The notes under the pieces: model-generated
The model's database searches: none
What the model was told of the DNA's origin: nothing
What the model saw: the letters and a program-made list of their open reading frames with translations, nothing else
Assembly: GCF_030936135.1 (NCBI RefSeq)
Contig: NC_082594.1
Location: 103,331,020-103,395,019 of the forward strand
Direction of reading: 5' to 3'
DNA length: 64,000 nucleotides
Source: Gavia stellata
Lineage: Eukaryota; Chordata; Aves; Gaviiformes; Gaviidae
Made by a program: the position numbers and the translations under genes
In this document: piece by piece, positions 35,445 through 47,299 of the stretch
Layout: each line of letters opens with the position of its first letter
Numbering within the stretch: the stretch's first letter is position 1

Positions 35445-35670
35445 CAGACTGGAGTGTGTCCAGTGGAAGGACACAGAGTTAGGGGCTGGAGCTCATGGTG
35501 TGCAAGGAGCACAGGCTGCCCAGGAGCTGTGAAACCTCCAGCCTTGAAGATATTCAAACCTTGACAAGGCAAGTCCATGCATAAGCTCCCTGACTGAAAT
35601 TAGCCTTGCTTTGAGCAAGAAATTGGTCTAGAGGCTCCCAGAGGTCCCTTCTGACTTCACTTTCCTGTGA
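35445..35670 (+). mobile_element. Old CR1 LINE relic
   Basis: The segments CTGGAGTGTGTCCAGTGGA, AGGCTGCCCAGG, GATATTCAAACC and CTAGAGGCTCCCAGAGGTCCC keep the order found in CR1 ORF2 and 3' UTR. They are degenerate, and part of ORF2 is deleted. It ends near TTTCCTGTGA. This copy is clearly older than those at 39 and 49 kb. Confidence 0.65.
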
Positions 35671-36671
35671 TTTACAGTCCCACTGATGCCACTGGTGCTC
35701 CATGTAATAAAGATCTTCTGCACCATATTGCCTTCCTCAGGCCTCCTCAAAATACCTCAGCTCTCCTCTCTGCTTTTCTCCCTTCCCCCTGACTCATTTC
35801 AGTGAAGCTCTCTCTGAATTGCTTTGCTTACCACTGGGGTGGTAGCGGCTTGGTAGTCTCATCTGTAACGCATGGACAATTCAGCATGCTCAGCTTAGTC
35901 CAGTCCTTCTGGCTTTTCTTTGCAGAATCACATGAAGTGGGAGTGTTTGGCTCCTTACCCTGATTTCGCTTTGTGGGGATGGCTTGTCATCAAAGCAGTC
36001 TGCTGCTGGATGGTGTTGGCCAAACCTAGGAAGTGATACAGCCTTCCTCAACCACTGCTTGGGCAAAGCAGCCATGCTGCATGGAGGATCTTCTGCTCTC
36101 TTTGGTTGAGAGTTGAAATGATGTTTTCCCCCCTTTTTTTTTTACCATGCCTTTTCCCTTCCCTTTCACTAGAAGTTTTCTAAAATGGCAAATCAGATTG
36201 GAGTTACAGATCTCATTAACTGTACAACTAATAGCCAGGCTGTGAGACTCACAAGTCACTGTTACAAAGGAATGTGTGTATCAAGCGTGCCCAAACATTG
36301 GCTGAGGAGCCAAGCATAGCTTACTAACTACGGGGGCAGATTTTCCTCGGGCTGAGTGGAGCTGCCTGCGACATGGAAGAAGTCAATCCTGGGCTGCAGG
36401 ATATACAGAAATAAAGCAGTGCTGTGCCAGGCGCACCGGCCTGGTGGGACATCAGATCACCAGACTTAGCTGGCACGTGATGACAAAGCGGTGTTGCCTG
36501 GCCCCACTTGGTTGAGCCAGTGACTCTCACCGGCTCAGTGGCCAGGTTGCACTTGTGGCCAAAGGTGCTGGTGGTGCAAATAAGGCATGCATCAGACATA
36601 AAGTGCCCAAAGTGGACGAGGTGCATATAATTGCAGGAGGGGAGGGAGGCCAGGGTACATAGGATTTGGCC

Positions 36672-37845
36672 ACAGAATCACAGAATGGCTGGTACTGGAA
36701 GGGAGCTCTGGGGGGCATCTGGTCCAACCCCTTGCTTAAGCAAGGCCACCTAGAGCTAGTTGCCCAGACAGCTTTTGAATATCTCCAAGGTGGGGCACTC
36801 CACAGTCTCTCTGGACAACTTGTGCCAGTGCTTCGTCACCCTCAGAGAGAAAAAGTGTTTCCCGATGTTCAGAGGAAACCTCCTGTGTTTCAGTCTGTGC
36901 CCATCGCCTCTGGTCCTGTCACTGGGCACCGCTGAAAAGAGCCTGGCTCCATCCTCTTTGCACCTTCCCTTCAGGTATTTATATACACTGATGAGATCCC
37001 CGCCCCGAGCTGTCTCTTCTCCAGGCTGAACAGTCCCAGCTCTCCCAGCCTTTCCTTATAGGAGAGGTGCTCCAGGCCCTTCATCATCTTCATGGCCCTT
37101 TGCTGGACTCTCTGCAGTGTGTCCATGCCTCTCGTGTACTGGGGAGCCCAGAACTGGACACAGCACTCCAGGTGTGGCCTGACCAGTGCTCAGTACCTGC
37201 TGGCAATGCTTTATCTAATGCAGCCCAGGGTACCATTTGACACTTTTGCTGCAAGGGCATAAGGTCCTTTTCTGCCAAGCTGCTTTCCAGCTGGGTGGCC
37301 CTCAGCATATATTGGTGCATGGGGTTGTTCTTCCCCAGGTGCAGGAGTTTGCACTTCCCCTTGCTGAACTTCATGAAGTTCCTGTCAGCCCATTTCTCCA
37401 GCCTGTGTAGGTCCCTCTGGATGGCAGCACAACTCTCTGTTTTGTGTCACTCTTCCCAGGTTTGTGTCATCTGCAAACTTGCTGAGGGTACACTCTGCCC
37501 CATCATCCAGATCATTAATGAAGATGTTGAACAGGACTGGACGCAGTACTGACCCTGGGGTACATTGTTAGTTACTGGCCTCCAACTAGACTTCGTACCA
37601 CTCACTGATCATCACCCTCTGGGCCTGGCTGTTCAGCCGGTTTTCACGCCACCTCCCTGTTCATCCAGCCCATACTTCATTGTCTTGTCTATGAGGATCT
37701 TATGGGAAACAGTGTAAAAAGCCACACTGAAGTCACAGTAGACAATACCCACTTGCTCACCTCTCATCTACCGAGCCAGGCATGTCATTGTAGATTATCA
37801 GGTTGGTCGAGCGTGACTTCCCTTTGTGGTCCTAGTTGTGATTGA
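36672..37845 (-). mobile_element. CR1 LINE, 1.2-kb 3' portion, degenerate ORF2
   Basis: Reading the minus strand, the copy covers the C-terminal part of CR1 ORF2 and the 3' UTR, ending with the complement of CACAGAATCACAGAATGG at 36672. A fragment around 37370-37260 still encodes a CR1-typical stretch (KGKCKLLHLGKNNPMHQY, then ATQLESSLAEKDL), but the frame is broken in several places. It differs from the other copies in its 3' end, so it belongs to another, older CR1 subfamily. It is 5'-truncated, as is usual for LINEs. Confidence 0.9.
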
Positions 37846-39032
37846 AGGGCTGAGGTGGCTGAGGATGAGGGTTGTCCTTCTGGTTTGGGGCGTTGTGGGA
37901 AGTGCAGCAGCCCTACACGGGGCTAGGATGGCTCTTGGGTATGTGGAGATTTTGATGTGCAACCCATAGTCTGGTGAGATAAATTTGTTTATAAGCTGGT
38001 GGACACCTTGATGATCTGGTTTTGTTATGCTACCGATCGTAAGCTATAAAACAAACTGTACACCTGGGGTAGCTGTCACTTGCTTGGGTTCCTACAATTA
38101 TTCTGAGTGGCAATGTGACTAGCTGAACTTTCCTAATCCGCGGCCGCAGCACCCTATCAAATTTTAATAAGACCTCCTGGCTGAATCAGTGGGGAATTTT
38201 ACCTAAAAATCAATGTCAGGAAAGGACCTGCATTTAATCTTGCTGATTAAATGCTTTGACTAAAGTGCTTGGTGTGGTAATACCGTTTAAAACCTGCCAT
38301 TAATTAATCAATGGCTTGATGAAGAAAACTGATGTTTTATATTTGGATTTGATTTGCAAGCAACATAGTGATTAGTGAGTAGATAGTTGAGATTTTGTGT
38401 TTGATTTTTAAAGGTAGAACAAATACAGAGTATTTGAAAATAAATATTCGTTATTCGATACACATCCAAGCATTAACAACGACGATTGATTTGGATTTCC
38501 CCATCTTGACTTTCAAAGTTGATGGGGAGGTGCTTCCACCTTTTTGTGTTTAAAAATCAACTTGTGTAGTTTGGCAGGCTTTGTAAAAAACCTTCAGTTA
38601 AGACACAGCTCATGTTTATTTATTAATGCATTTAAAAATATACTTATCCAGATTTGAGCTGAGTCATTACTTAAAAAAAAAAACACAACACTTTGGCAGC
38701 CGGGGCAGTGCTTGTGACAAGGTGCTCTCTGGCTTCCCTGCGTCCCGTCGAACGGAGTCTGTGCACGTGACGCACAGCTAAAGCACCGGCTTAAATTCCC
38801 TCAAAATCTTCAGCTGCAGAAATAGCACAGGAGCAGGCTGGCATAGGGGAAAAGGCATTGCACCTTGTTTGCGTCTCTGAGCCGTGTATGTAGCCGTTGG
38901 CACTTGGGGGTCTCCAGTAAACAGCGAGAAGGAAGGGGAACGTGGCACGGGATGGCGCCCGCAGCGCGGGAAGCACGTGTGGGCGAGGCCCGGGCGAAAG
39001 ATCCAGTGCCACCAACACGTGCTGGGCCATGG
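37846..39032. other. Intergenic, AT-rich, no gene seen
   Basis: This is unique sequence between two CR1 copies. The part 38130-38480 is rich in TAAT-type motifs (for example CATTAATTAATCAATGG) and has the look of a conserved non-coding element, but conservation cannot be judged here. Nothing coding is supported. Confidence 0.5.
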
Positions 39033-39622
39033 CTGTACTCGGCTCTGGTGAGGCTGCACCTCAAATACTGTGTTCAGTTTTGGGCCCCTCACTACAAGAA
39101 AGACATTGAGGTGCTGGAGCGTGTCCAGAGAAGGGCGACGAAGCTGGTGAGGGGTCTGGAGCACAAGTCTTATGAGGAGCGGCTGAGGGAGCTGGGGCTG
39201 TTTAGCCTGGAGAAGAGGAGGCTGAGGGGAGACCTTATCACTCTCTACAACTACCTGAGAGGGGGTTGCAGAGAGGTGGGTGTTGGTCTCTTCTCCCAAG
39301 TGACTAGTGACAGGACAAGAGGAAATGGCCTCAAGTTGCGCCAGGGGAGGTTCAGGCTGGATATTAGGAAAAAGTTCTTTACTGAGAGAGTGGTGAATCA
39401 CTGGAATAGGCTGCCCAGGGAGGTGGTAGAGTCACCCTCCCTGGAGGTATTCAAGGAGCGTGTGGATGTGGCATTGTGGGATGTGGCTTGATGGGCATGG
39501 TGCTGTGTGGTGTTGGGTGGGTTGGTTTTTGGTGTGTTGTGGTTTGTTTGTTTTTTTTTTTTTTTTTTTTAGGTTGGACTTGATGATCTTACAGGTCTTT
39601 TCCAACCTTAGTGATTCTGTGA
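39033..39622 (+). mobile_element. Young CR1 LINE 3' copy with intact ORF2 C-terminus
   Basis: This 5'-truncated CR1 begins at CTGTACTCGGCTCTGG and ends at GTGATTCTGTGA (39622). Its ORF2 segment is open to the TGA at 39489-39491 and encodes the CR1 C-terminal region ([20 protein letters not shown], later [13 protein letters not shown]). It differs from the copy at 48770-49512 at about 15 of 151 residues, so both are fairly recent. The 3' UTR carries an inserted T-rich tract. The open frame starting at 38865 is a chance upstream extension. It lies just before the TIAM1-like CpG island. Confidence 0.92.
39551..39570 (+). repeat. Poly(T) expansion inside CR1 3' UTR
   Basis: Twenty T residues, preceded by GTTTGTTTG, sit in the CR1 3' UTR at a place where the related copies have no such run. 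It is either slippage expansion or a small insertion, and is likely length-polymorphic. Confidence 0.8.
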
Positions 39623-39710
39623 TGGCTCCCCATAAGTGTCTGGGGGTGAACGTGGAGGAAGGAGAGACGGGGACAGCTCAACGCGGCCCCAGGGGAGGTC
39701 GAGGGGGCCG

Positions 39711-39830
39711 GGAGCCACGGGAGGAAGGTGCCTGACCACCCTCCTCTCGTGGCTCCCGACCCCCTCGCAGTCAAACCGACTTCTGAGGCGGTCAGGCACC
39801 TTCCTCCCACGGCTCCTGACCCCCTCGCAG
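39711..39830. repeat. Compound inverted and direct repeat
   Basis: Arms 39711-39737 and 39790-39816 are reverse complements at 25 of 27 positions, with a 52-base loop. Overlapping this, GGCTCCCGACCCCCTCGCAG (39751-39770) recurs at 39811-39830 with one mismatch. A third, inverted and less exact copy lies at 39697-39716. The structure lies between the young CR1 copy and the TIAM1-like promoter. Confidence 0.8.
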
Positions 39831-40379
39831 CCGTCAGGAACCTTCTTCCCCGAACAGGGCGGTGCGGCCGGAGACCGGGCGGAGGGCGGTGGGGAGCCGT
39901 GAGAGGACGGCTCCCGGCCGCCTCACAACCCGGTTTGACTTCGAAGTCAGAGCTCTCCCCGCCCGCAACCAACCCCGCCGCGCGCGCCAACTTCGCCCGT
40001 CGTCCGCCGCTTCACCCCCCCCTCCCCGATTGGCCGGGCTCCCCCGCGCGGCGGGCGGCCCGCACACCCCATTGGCCGCTTTTGTTGCGGGCTCGGCAGT
40101 GCGGAGAGGCGGGGGGGGTGGTCCGCACGCGGCGCCGCCCGCCCCCACCGCCCCCCGGGGAGCGGCCCCTCCCCTCCCGCCCGGGAGCCGCGTGGGCCAT
40201 TGTCACACAACATTCCAACTCCGAACGCCCCGCTGTTCGCCGCCGCCGTCGCCCATTGGCTCGCCCGGCCCAGATTGACTCACCGTGCAGCCAATGGCCG
40301 CCGGTTTCCAAGGCGGCCGCCGGTGCCGCCCCTCGCAGCGCCGGCAGTAACAATATGGCAGCGGCACCTATTGGTAGCG

Positions 40380-40487
40380 GCGCGCTCTGAGCGGCGGCGG
40401 CGGCCGCGGGCGCCCGGCGGCGGCGAAGGGGAGCAGCTCCCTGGGCGGGAGGCGATCGACCCCCGGTGCCGAGCCCAGCCGCGGCAG
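40380..40487 (+). other. TIAM1: Probable TIAM1 5' non-coding exon 1
   Basis: A GC-rich stretch beginning near GCGCGCTCTGAGCGG (start approximate) ends in a strong donor, CGGCAG|GTGAGTGG, at 40487/40488. It contains a short CGG repeat. TIAM1 encodes a RAC-specific guanine-nucleotide exchange factor with PH, PDZ and DH-PH domains. None of these is in the window, so this would be an untranslated leader exon. Identification rests on synteny. Confidence 0.5.
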
Positions 40488-43400
40488 GTGAGTGGGCGGC
40501 GGATCGCGCCCGCGTCCCCGTCCCCCGCGCACGGCATCCCCGTTCACGCCGGTGCGCCCTGGCGGAGCGCCCCGCGCCGGGGGCGTTGCGCGGCGCCGCG
40601 ACCGCGGCCCGGCTCGCAGCACCTCCGCCGCCGCCCGCACCGGGGGGGGCCCGGGCAGGGTGTGGGGGGTCGCGGCCGCCCTGCCCCGCCGCGGGCGGGT
40701 GAGCGCCCGGCCCGCCGGGGCCCGCTTTATTGTTCGCGGTGTGGGCCGCCGGCAGCCGGCGCCGCTCCCCCCGCCGGTGCGTCGGCGCGGGAGTGGCCCC
40801 GCCGGGATGCCCGGGTCTTCGCTGGGGTCCGGCCCCGCCGCTGCGCGGCTGCGGAGCCGGCCCTGCGGCAGCCGGCCTCCGGGAGCGCCGGACCTGCGCC
40901 TAGAATGTCACCGCCGCCCCCCGGGGGGGCGGCGCGGGGTCCGCGCGGGGACTGTCGCGCCCCCCCGGAGAACCCCAGCGGCCGGCGCTGCCCGGTGCTG
41001 GCCCCGCGCGGGGCGGGGGCGGCCGCCGGGTCCCTTCCCCGCCGGGGGATGCTGCTGCCGTGGGGGAGCCGTACCGGCCACGGTGCGGGGACGCAGCCGG
41101 GGTGTCGCTTAGGGAGCGTACGCTCCGTGAGCGTGTGGCGGGTAGGGGTGGGGTGTCTTCGCCTGCGGGTGACTGAAGGCGGGGCGCAGCCTGCCGCGCT
41201 GCCCTTGCCTAAGTTGGGGACAGTTGGCTGATGCTCGCAGTCCTAGGCTTGACGGGAAGCGCTGGCACAAATGCGGTCTTAAACAGAGTTGCAGGAGCGG
41301 GTGCGTAATTCCAGCGCGGGGAAGCGCTGGGAGAAATCGACTTTCTGTTCCTCGTCGGTCCTTCATTCCCACCTCCCCCTCTCAGCGGCAGCCCCAGGAC
41401 TCTGGGCTAGTGAAAGCTGGCTGGAGCTAGGAAATAGGTAGTACTCGTGACTTGTTAATCATTTTGCTATGTATGAAATTCTGATTAAAAATTGTATTGG
41501 AATAAATTAGGCGAGGCTGAGATCTATGGAGTGATTACTTGGGCGCCTAATCTGTGATTAGAGCATCTTTTCCCCTTCCGGTATTATTAAAACGTTTCTG
41601 TCAATTTCAATGACACTTCAATGCTGTGATATAAATTATTGAACAAGGGCAGGCGAGACCTCCTTCACCTTAGTGGTAAGGGCCCAATCCCGCAGAGAGC
41701 AACTTCCTTCCACCCCTCCTGGATCGGCAGCTGTTGGAGCCCCTCCGCCGAGTCCTTGCTCCTGTCCCTGCGCAGTCCCCGGCTGCCCTTCCCCTGGCAA
41801 AAGCTGCCTTGTTTAGGCAGAGTACTGCTTATCGAATTGCATGTAACGGTTGTCCTTGCTGCTTCCTACATGCTTACATGGATGGGACAGTCCCATGGGA
41901 TTTTGAAGGTGCGAGTGACCTTGGAAAGCACTGTGGTTTTTCTCTCTCAACTTTTGCCTTAATTTCCCTTGTATGCCATGAGCTCTTTGATTTGTGGAGT
42001 GATGTGTGCACAGGTCCTGGGAAGTGTCTTAAAACCTGATCATCACCCCCGTGGTAGTTATTGAGTATATTTGGTAGTGGCAATGAACGTGCTACACTAG
42101 CACCTCCATACTACTCGAGGTAAACATGATTTAGGAGTGGGTGGGGAATGGGACTGTTTCTTCCCTTCCAGGCCCTGGAATGGTGGAGGTGGAAGAGGAA
42201 TGTGACATACCCATGGGGACTTGGCTTGCCTCTGCTTTGCTTACAGGCAGATTAGTCCTGCTCCCACTTAGGCTGCGGGAACACTTGCTGCCCCAGAATC
42301 ACGTTTCCCATGGAGGAAAAAGCCGTTTCCTTATTGAACAGCAGAGCAACTTGAAAATGAAATTTTTTTTAAAGGGATTCTCCCAACAGGAGTTTAATCT
42401 ATAGCTTTTTTCTTATTGTTATTCTTGCATTAATGATCCGGTTATGCTTTCCAGTATAAAGGAGTTCTGGAGTTCTGGAGTCCTTAAACAAATACAGTGC
42501 TCGTAATCTTTAATGATAACGGACTTTGGGATCTGGCCCTCCATAATCTTACGCGATGCTGACTGTAATTTGTCTTAAGGGAAACAAGATATAATGCTGT
42601 TTTAAATGGCCTTTTTCGATTCTCCAGTTGCTCTTGGCCAAGGTAGAATTCAGTGGATCCTACCTGATGTCTGTCTAGTGATTCATCTGGTCTTGCTTGG
42701 AAGAGAAAAGACAGCGGTGCTTGGGTTTTGTTTTTTTTTTTAATCAGAGGTGATTATGCTGTGTAGTCATTCAGTGGCCAGGATCGTCAGAAAAACCTTG
42801 TGAGGCATCGTTTGAAAGGATCACTGTGTGTAATGGGGAGAAAAAACACGCTTGGTACAAAAGCTCTCCGTTTCTCAGATGAAGTTCTCGTGCTGTAGCG
42901 AGGAACACTGCATAAATAGCAATGCCAGGTTTTAGACACTGAATTCAAAGTTACGGTTTCCACAGCAACCAGCACTCAGGCTGTCGTTTACGTGTGTAAT
43001 ATTTCCCCCTTTTTAAAAAAAAAAAAAGTATCTGGCTTCTGGTGCTGTGTCCAATCCTCCTCCATGAACATCCCGCAATCGTTCCTCCTACTCTGCTTTT
43101 GAGCATCCCCCTCCGCTTTCCTTCTCCCAATGGCCGTCGTCTTGCTCCGTTCCCAGGTCCAGCCTTCCTGCTGCCTTCTCCTGGGCCAGCGGCTGAGGGC
43201 TCTGTGTACCAGATCCCGGCCTGTCCACCACGTTAATTTGTCTTCGAAGTCCTCCTTTTGGTACCAGTGTTTGCTTCCAGCTGTGGCGTGCTAGGCACCA
43301 CCCAAACACAGGGAGAAACAGCCCTGCTTTGCATCCCTGGCATATCCCCCTAATACCCACCTGTGTTTCCCATCTCACCCTTACCTGAAGGGTGGTTGTC

Positions 43401-44580
43401 TCAATGGTAGGTCCACACACTCTTCTGGCTCCTGCTCAGTCATTTCTCTTGAGGCTTAAAGGAAATGCAGAGAGAGAACTGTGCCCTGTGTGGAGGGCTG
43501 CAGGATGTGCCCTCCCTATATGAAGATGAGGATGCAATGCTTGTTTTTAAAAATGTTTGTCACACAAATGTGCACTGTTGCTAAAGTGTTTTAATTTATA
43601 GCCAGGGGGTTGATGTATTTCCATGGTTGTGTCCGAGTTACAGTTTCCAGAGCAACTGGAGCTTTGTATCTTGGAAGACTGTTAACTAAAGCATGAAACA
43701 TCACATCAGATTTTCCTTTCTTAAATTCTGTAATTTTAGCTACTGTTAAAAATGCAGTTGTCCTTATCTCAGAACATGTTTAAAAACCTTAAATGACCAA
43801 GCAGATCTTCAGATATGTACCTCTGCAATGAGAACAAGAATGGGAAATTTCAGCCCCCAAAGTAATTATCCTTAAGAGTTACAGCATAGGGCACTTTAGT
43901 TAAAAAGAAAAAAAAAAAAAAAAAAGTGCTATCTCATCTGTATCTCTAACCAGAACTAATGACAAAAGTGCAGTCTGGCAAAACTGAGTAAAAAGGCTGA
44001 TGTCGGCTGAAAGCAAACATCAAATGACGGATTCCCATGGCTGGAGAATTGATTCTAAGAAGGAAGGGTACTCAGGATCCCGTGTACCTGGGAGCAGCTG
44101 GGCAGGCCGTGGTGCCGGAGGTGGATCTGGTAGTATTATTATTTTTTTTTCTTTCCTTCTCTTTCCCCTCTCATTTGGCTGCTGCTCCTTGTGAAACAGA
44201 GTCCCTCTTGCAGTGTTTCACAGACACTTTTCCTCTGAGCAGTAACGCTAAGGGCCTTTGGCATCAAAACAGGTCACTTTCCCATTATAACTCAATTTAA
44301 GCCCATGTTACTTTCAAAAAAGTTGATGTATCTGCACTGTAGCTTTTCTCCTTGCTCTGTGAAGAATTTTGTCAATAATAGGCATGTCATTCCCTTATAA
44401 ATTGCCCTACTGGATACTCGGATTGGTTTGCGCAATGACGCCATAAAATGGTTTGTAGGTTACCTGGGGAATCTCAGCCAGGAGACTTTTAAGTGTTGGC
44501 TTGTGTAAAAAGGAATTACAAAGAGAATGCCTCAGGGCTCTTCCTTTCTATTTTTGTTAGTAACCTTCCAGCTCAATGTT

Positions 44581-44623
44581 TTTATTTTTATATATTTTAT
44601 ATATACATACATATATATATATA
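44581..44623. repeat. AT-rich microsatellite
   Basis: An impure TA/TTTA repeat, ending in an (AT)n run, in the probable TIAM1 intron. Confidence 0.8.
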
Positions 44624-45422
44624 ATGTTCCATTGATGTTGCCGCCTATAATAGCATTGTCAGCAGCCTATGGTTTTTGCTTAATAAAATGGAGGAATGAT
44701 CCTTCTCCTATGAGGTGGTTTTTAAATGAAACTTAAACCCAAACCTTGTGATCTTTGGTGTGCTGCCCAGATTATAGAAACAAAATGATTGAAACAGCAG
44801 CTGGCAATGGCGTGAAGTGAGTTGAAATACCTTGAACTTCTCCCTGGGTCTCTCTGAGCAAAGGTAGGGATTTTGTTTTCTCTGTAGTCAGCGCAACCTT
44901 TGAGATACGGCACAGACCAAGAAAGGATTTTAGGTTGTTCGCAGAGGAGCAGGCTGTTGCTCAGTAGTCGTAACCCACCTCCATGTCAGGCGATGTTGCA
45001 TGCCGGATGGTGAGGCAAGAAAGCTGGTAACAAGCTGGGAGAAGAGCCAGATTCTTTGCTGGAATAAGAACCGCCTGTTTATTTTCCTGCATGCTCAGAA
45101 AGTGCCAGTGTGTGCTGTGCTATCAACTTAATTGGCTAAGTCTTTCTAAGTGAACGTACCGATGCTGGGGTTCAACGTTGCGTAAATGTGTCCATCTTGG
45201 CAGCAGGACACCTAGTTTTACTTCAGTGCACAGTATAAATACATCTCTTTCTTGACCTTCTCCGTTAATTTCAGTGGATAAAGCCAAGTCTTCTGAGGGA
45301 CCAGGCATTTGAGAGTTGGAACAAGATACATAATCCATTAACATTAAAGCAGACTTATTTTAAGAATTTCTTCCCTTGAAAGAGCAGGCAGTGAGTAAGG
45401 GTGGTGGGAAGGTCTCGTATTC

Positions 45423-45443
45423 TTAACCAGGTGTCCTGGTTAA
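45423..45443. repeat. Perfect palindrome with 3-base spacer
   Basis: TTAACCAGG and CCTGGTTAA flank TGT, giving nine perfect base pairs. It may be a dimeric protein-binding site (the half AACCAGG resembles grainyhead-type motifs) or chance. An A-run follows directly. Confidence 0.5.
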
Positions 45444-47268
45444 AAAAAAAAGAAGGAAGGAAAGAGGTTATTGTTTGTGCCTAAGTGATGAGGCGAGATG
45501 GTCTGGTCCAGAGCACTGGATGACACACTTATTTTTGAAAGACTAATTCATGAATGATTCTTTTTTCCCCCAGACACTGTTTTTTTGGGTTTGGAAAAAA
45601 ACATTAAAAAATTCTGCTCTTTCAAACTAGGGAAAGTAACAACTTTTGGCTGGGGCTTTATGCTTGTTGAAAACAATCATTTTGCCTTACAGTTGGGAAA
45701 CATTTCTTCTAGTAGCAGCACATCTCTGTATTTTGAGTTTTGCAGCCCAGGTTGTAATAACATAAATACTTGGAACACCCGTGGTCACAATTATCTTGGG
45801 CATGAGAGAATTCTCTACTGCTTCACGTTATTCAGCATGTCTTTATGTCTAATTGTTTTTCCCCTTCATATGCTCTGTTCCTAAGATTAGTACAGTTTTC
45901 CTCCTTATGGATAAATAATTTAGACACCTGAACTGATTAAATGCATGCATCTGAGCTCAGAACAATCACGACTTTTTTTTTTTTTATTCAAAGACTGACT
46001 TTTCTGAAGAAGAGTCAAAGCAACTGAAAATAGCTTCATCACAGCAACATCAAGCATAACTTGAAAATTACGCTATCATGTCATGGATTCTGGCAGTGTA
46101 CATTTGCCTTCCCATTAGCGACGTCTCATTGAACAATCAAGGGTTTATTGACAACTCGTTTACTTTCCCTAATTGTATGACTTACTACTGGAGGGCAGGG
46201 CAGTTCTTCCCTTCGCAGAATGATGGCAAAGACGTCAATGCAAAGCGGATCTGTGTTGTGCAGTAACTTCATTGCTCTGTTGGAGGGTGTTTCGTGAAGA
46301 CAAAGTTGACTGCAGAAGGTTGGACTTGGCTGTGTACTACCTGCAACGCACCCCTTTCCTGGCATAGCATGGGAAGATGGAAAAGGGACCTTTGGGCCAA
46401 GCGTGATGCCACCCTGCAGCAGCAGTGGCAGGGCTCATGGGGGTGAGTGGCTGCTCTAGAAGGTCCGGGCTCAGCTCGGTGGTACCAGGAGCAGCTGCTC
46501 AGGGGTGGCAACAGTTGGTGCTGGTGTGAAGAGAGCTGTCAAAGAGGTTTAGGAGACAGGAGCTGTCAAGTTCCCCCTCTGCCATTGCTGTTCCCGCTGC
46601 TGTGGGCTTATCTGAGGGCTCATGCAAACCCTCTGCGCTGGCGGGGAAAGATGTGCCCCTTGCCGGGGAGGATGGAGGGGCTGCAACAGTGCTTCCCTAT
46701 CTGGAAAAAGTCCTTTCTGTTAATTTTCTTTCCAAAATGTCTTTTCAAAGAGGAACAGCTCTCCTGCTCTCCCCATGTAAAGCCATACATGCTCCATAGC
46801 TGCCTCTGGAGATGTGCAAACCAGCTATCTAAGGAAAAAGAAGTCTTTTTCCCTAATGCGAGACCTATCTCATCCTGCATCGTTATCAGTCAGTGCTGTG
46901 CCATTTCATCTCGGACCGGCTGACAATAGCACTGTCAGATGACTGGAGTTTCCTCTCGCTTTGTTGTAAAAAATATTCTTAGGAACTACCTTTATAGAGC
47001 AACTGCAGATCTCTAGGCTAAAGTTAAACCACAGCTGGAAAACATCTCTCATCTCTGACTCAAAACATCTTACATCTAGAGATTTAAAACCTCATGGCAG
47101 AAAGCTGTGGCCTAATACCTTGCCCACAATTTCCTGCTATACCAGCACTACTCTACAAGAACATGGATACCTTGATCGCCTGTGTCTTGTCTGTCTTTAT
47201 TTGCAGAGGAAAATGGGAAGAAAACTTTTGATGTTATGGACATTTCACTTAGCATTTTGATCCCTGCC

Positions 47269-47299
47269 CACCCCCCCACCCCCCCCTTTTTTTTTTTGG
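47269..47299. repeat. C-run followed by T-run
   Basis: Two C tracts broken by single A residues run into about eleven T residues. It is a simple low-complexity tract in the probable TIAM1 intron. Confidence 0.7.

Larger units (their letters stand above)
39640..41260. promoter_or_regulatory. TIAM1: CpG island, probable TIAM1 promoter
   Basis: A 1.6-kb CpG-dense block contains five CCAAT-type boxes: ATTGG at 40029, 40071, 40255 and 40370, and CCAAT at 40291. It also has a YY1-like AATATGGCAGC at about 40353-40363. No TATA box is evident. A splice donor at 40487/40488 gives the direction as plus. In other amniotes TIAM1 begins next to SOD1 in the opposite direction, which is why TIAM1 is proposed. 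Long open frames here (for example 40200-41231) are GC artefacts. Confidence 0.7.

Noticed and set aside
38865..39032. In-frame upstream extension of the CR1 ORF2 segment
   Set aside because: CR1 similarity begins only at about 39033. The preceding codons are flanking DNA joined by chance to the open frame.
40200..41231. A 343-codon open frame, with overlapping long frames 39728-40390 and 40492-41112
   Set aside because: It lies in a CpG island where stop codons are rare in all frames, crosses the splice donor at 40488, and gives an Arg/Pro/Ala-rich product without any domain.
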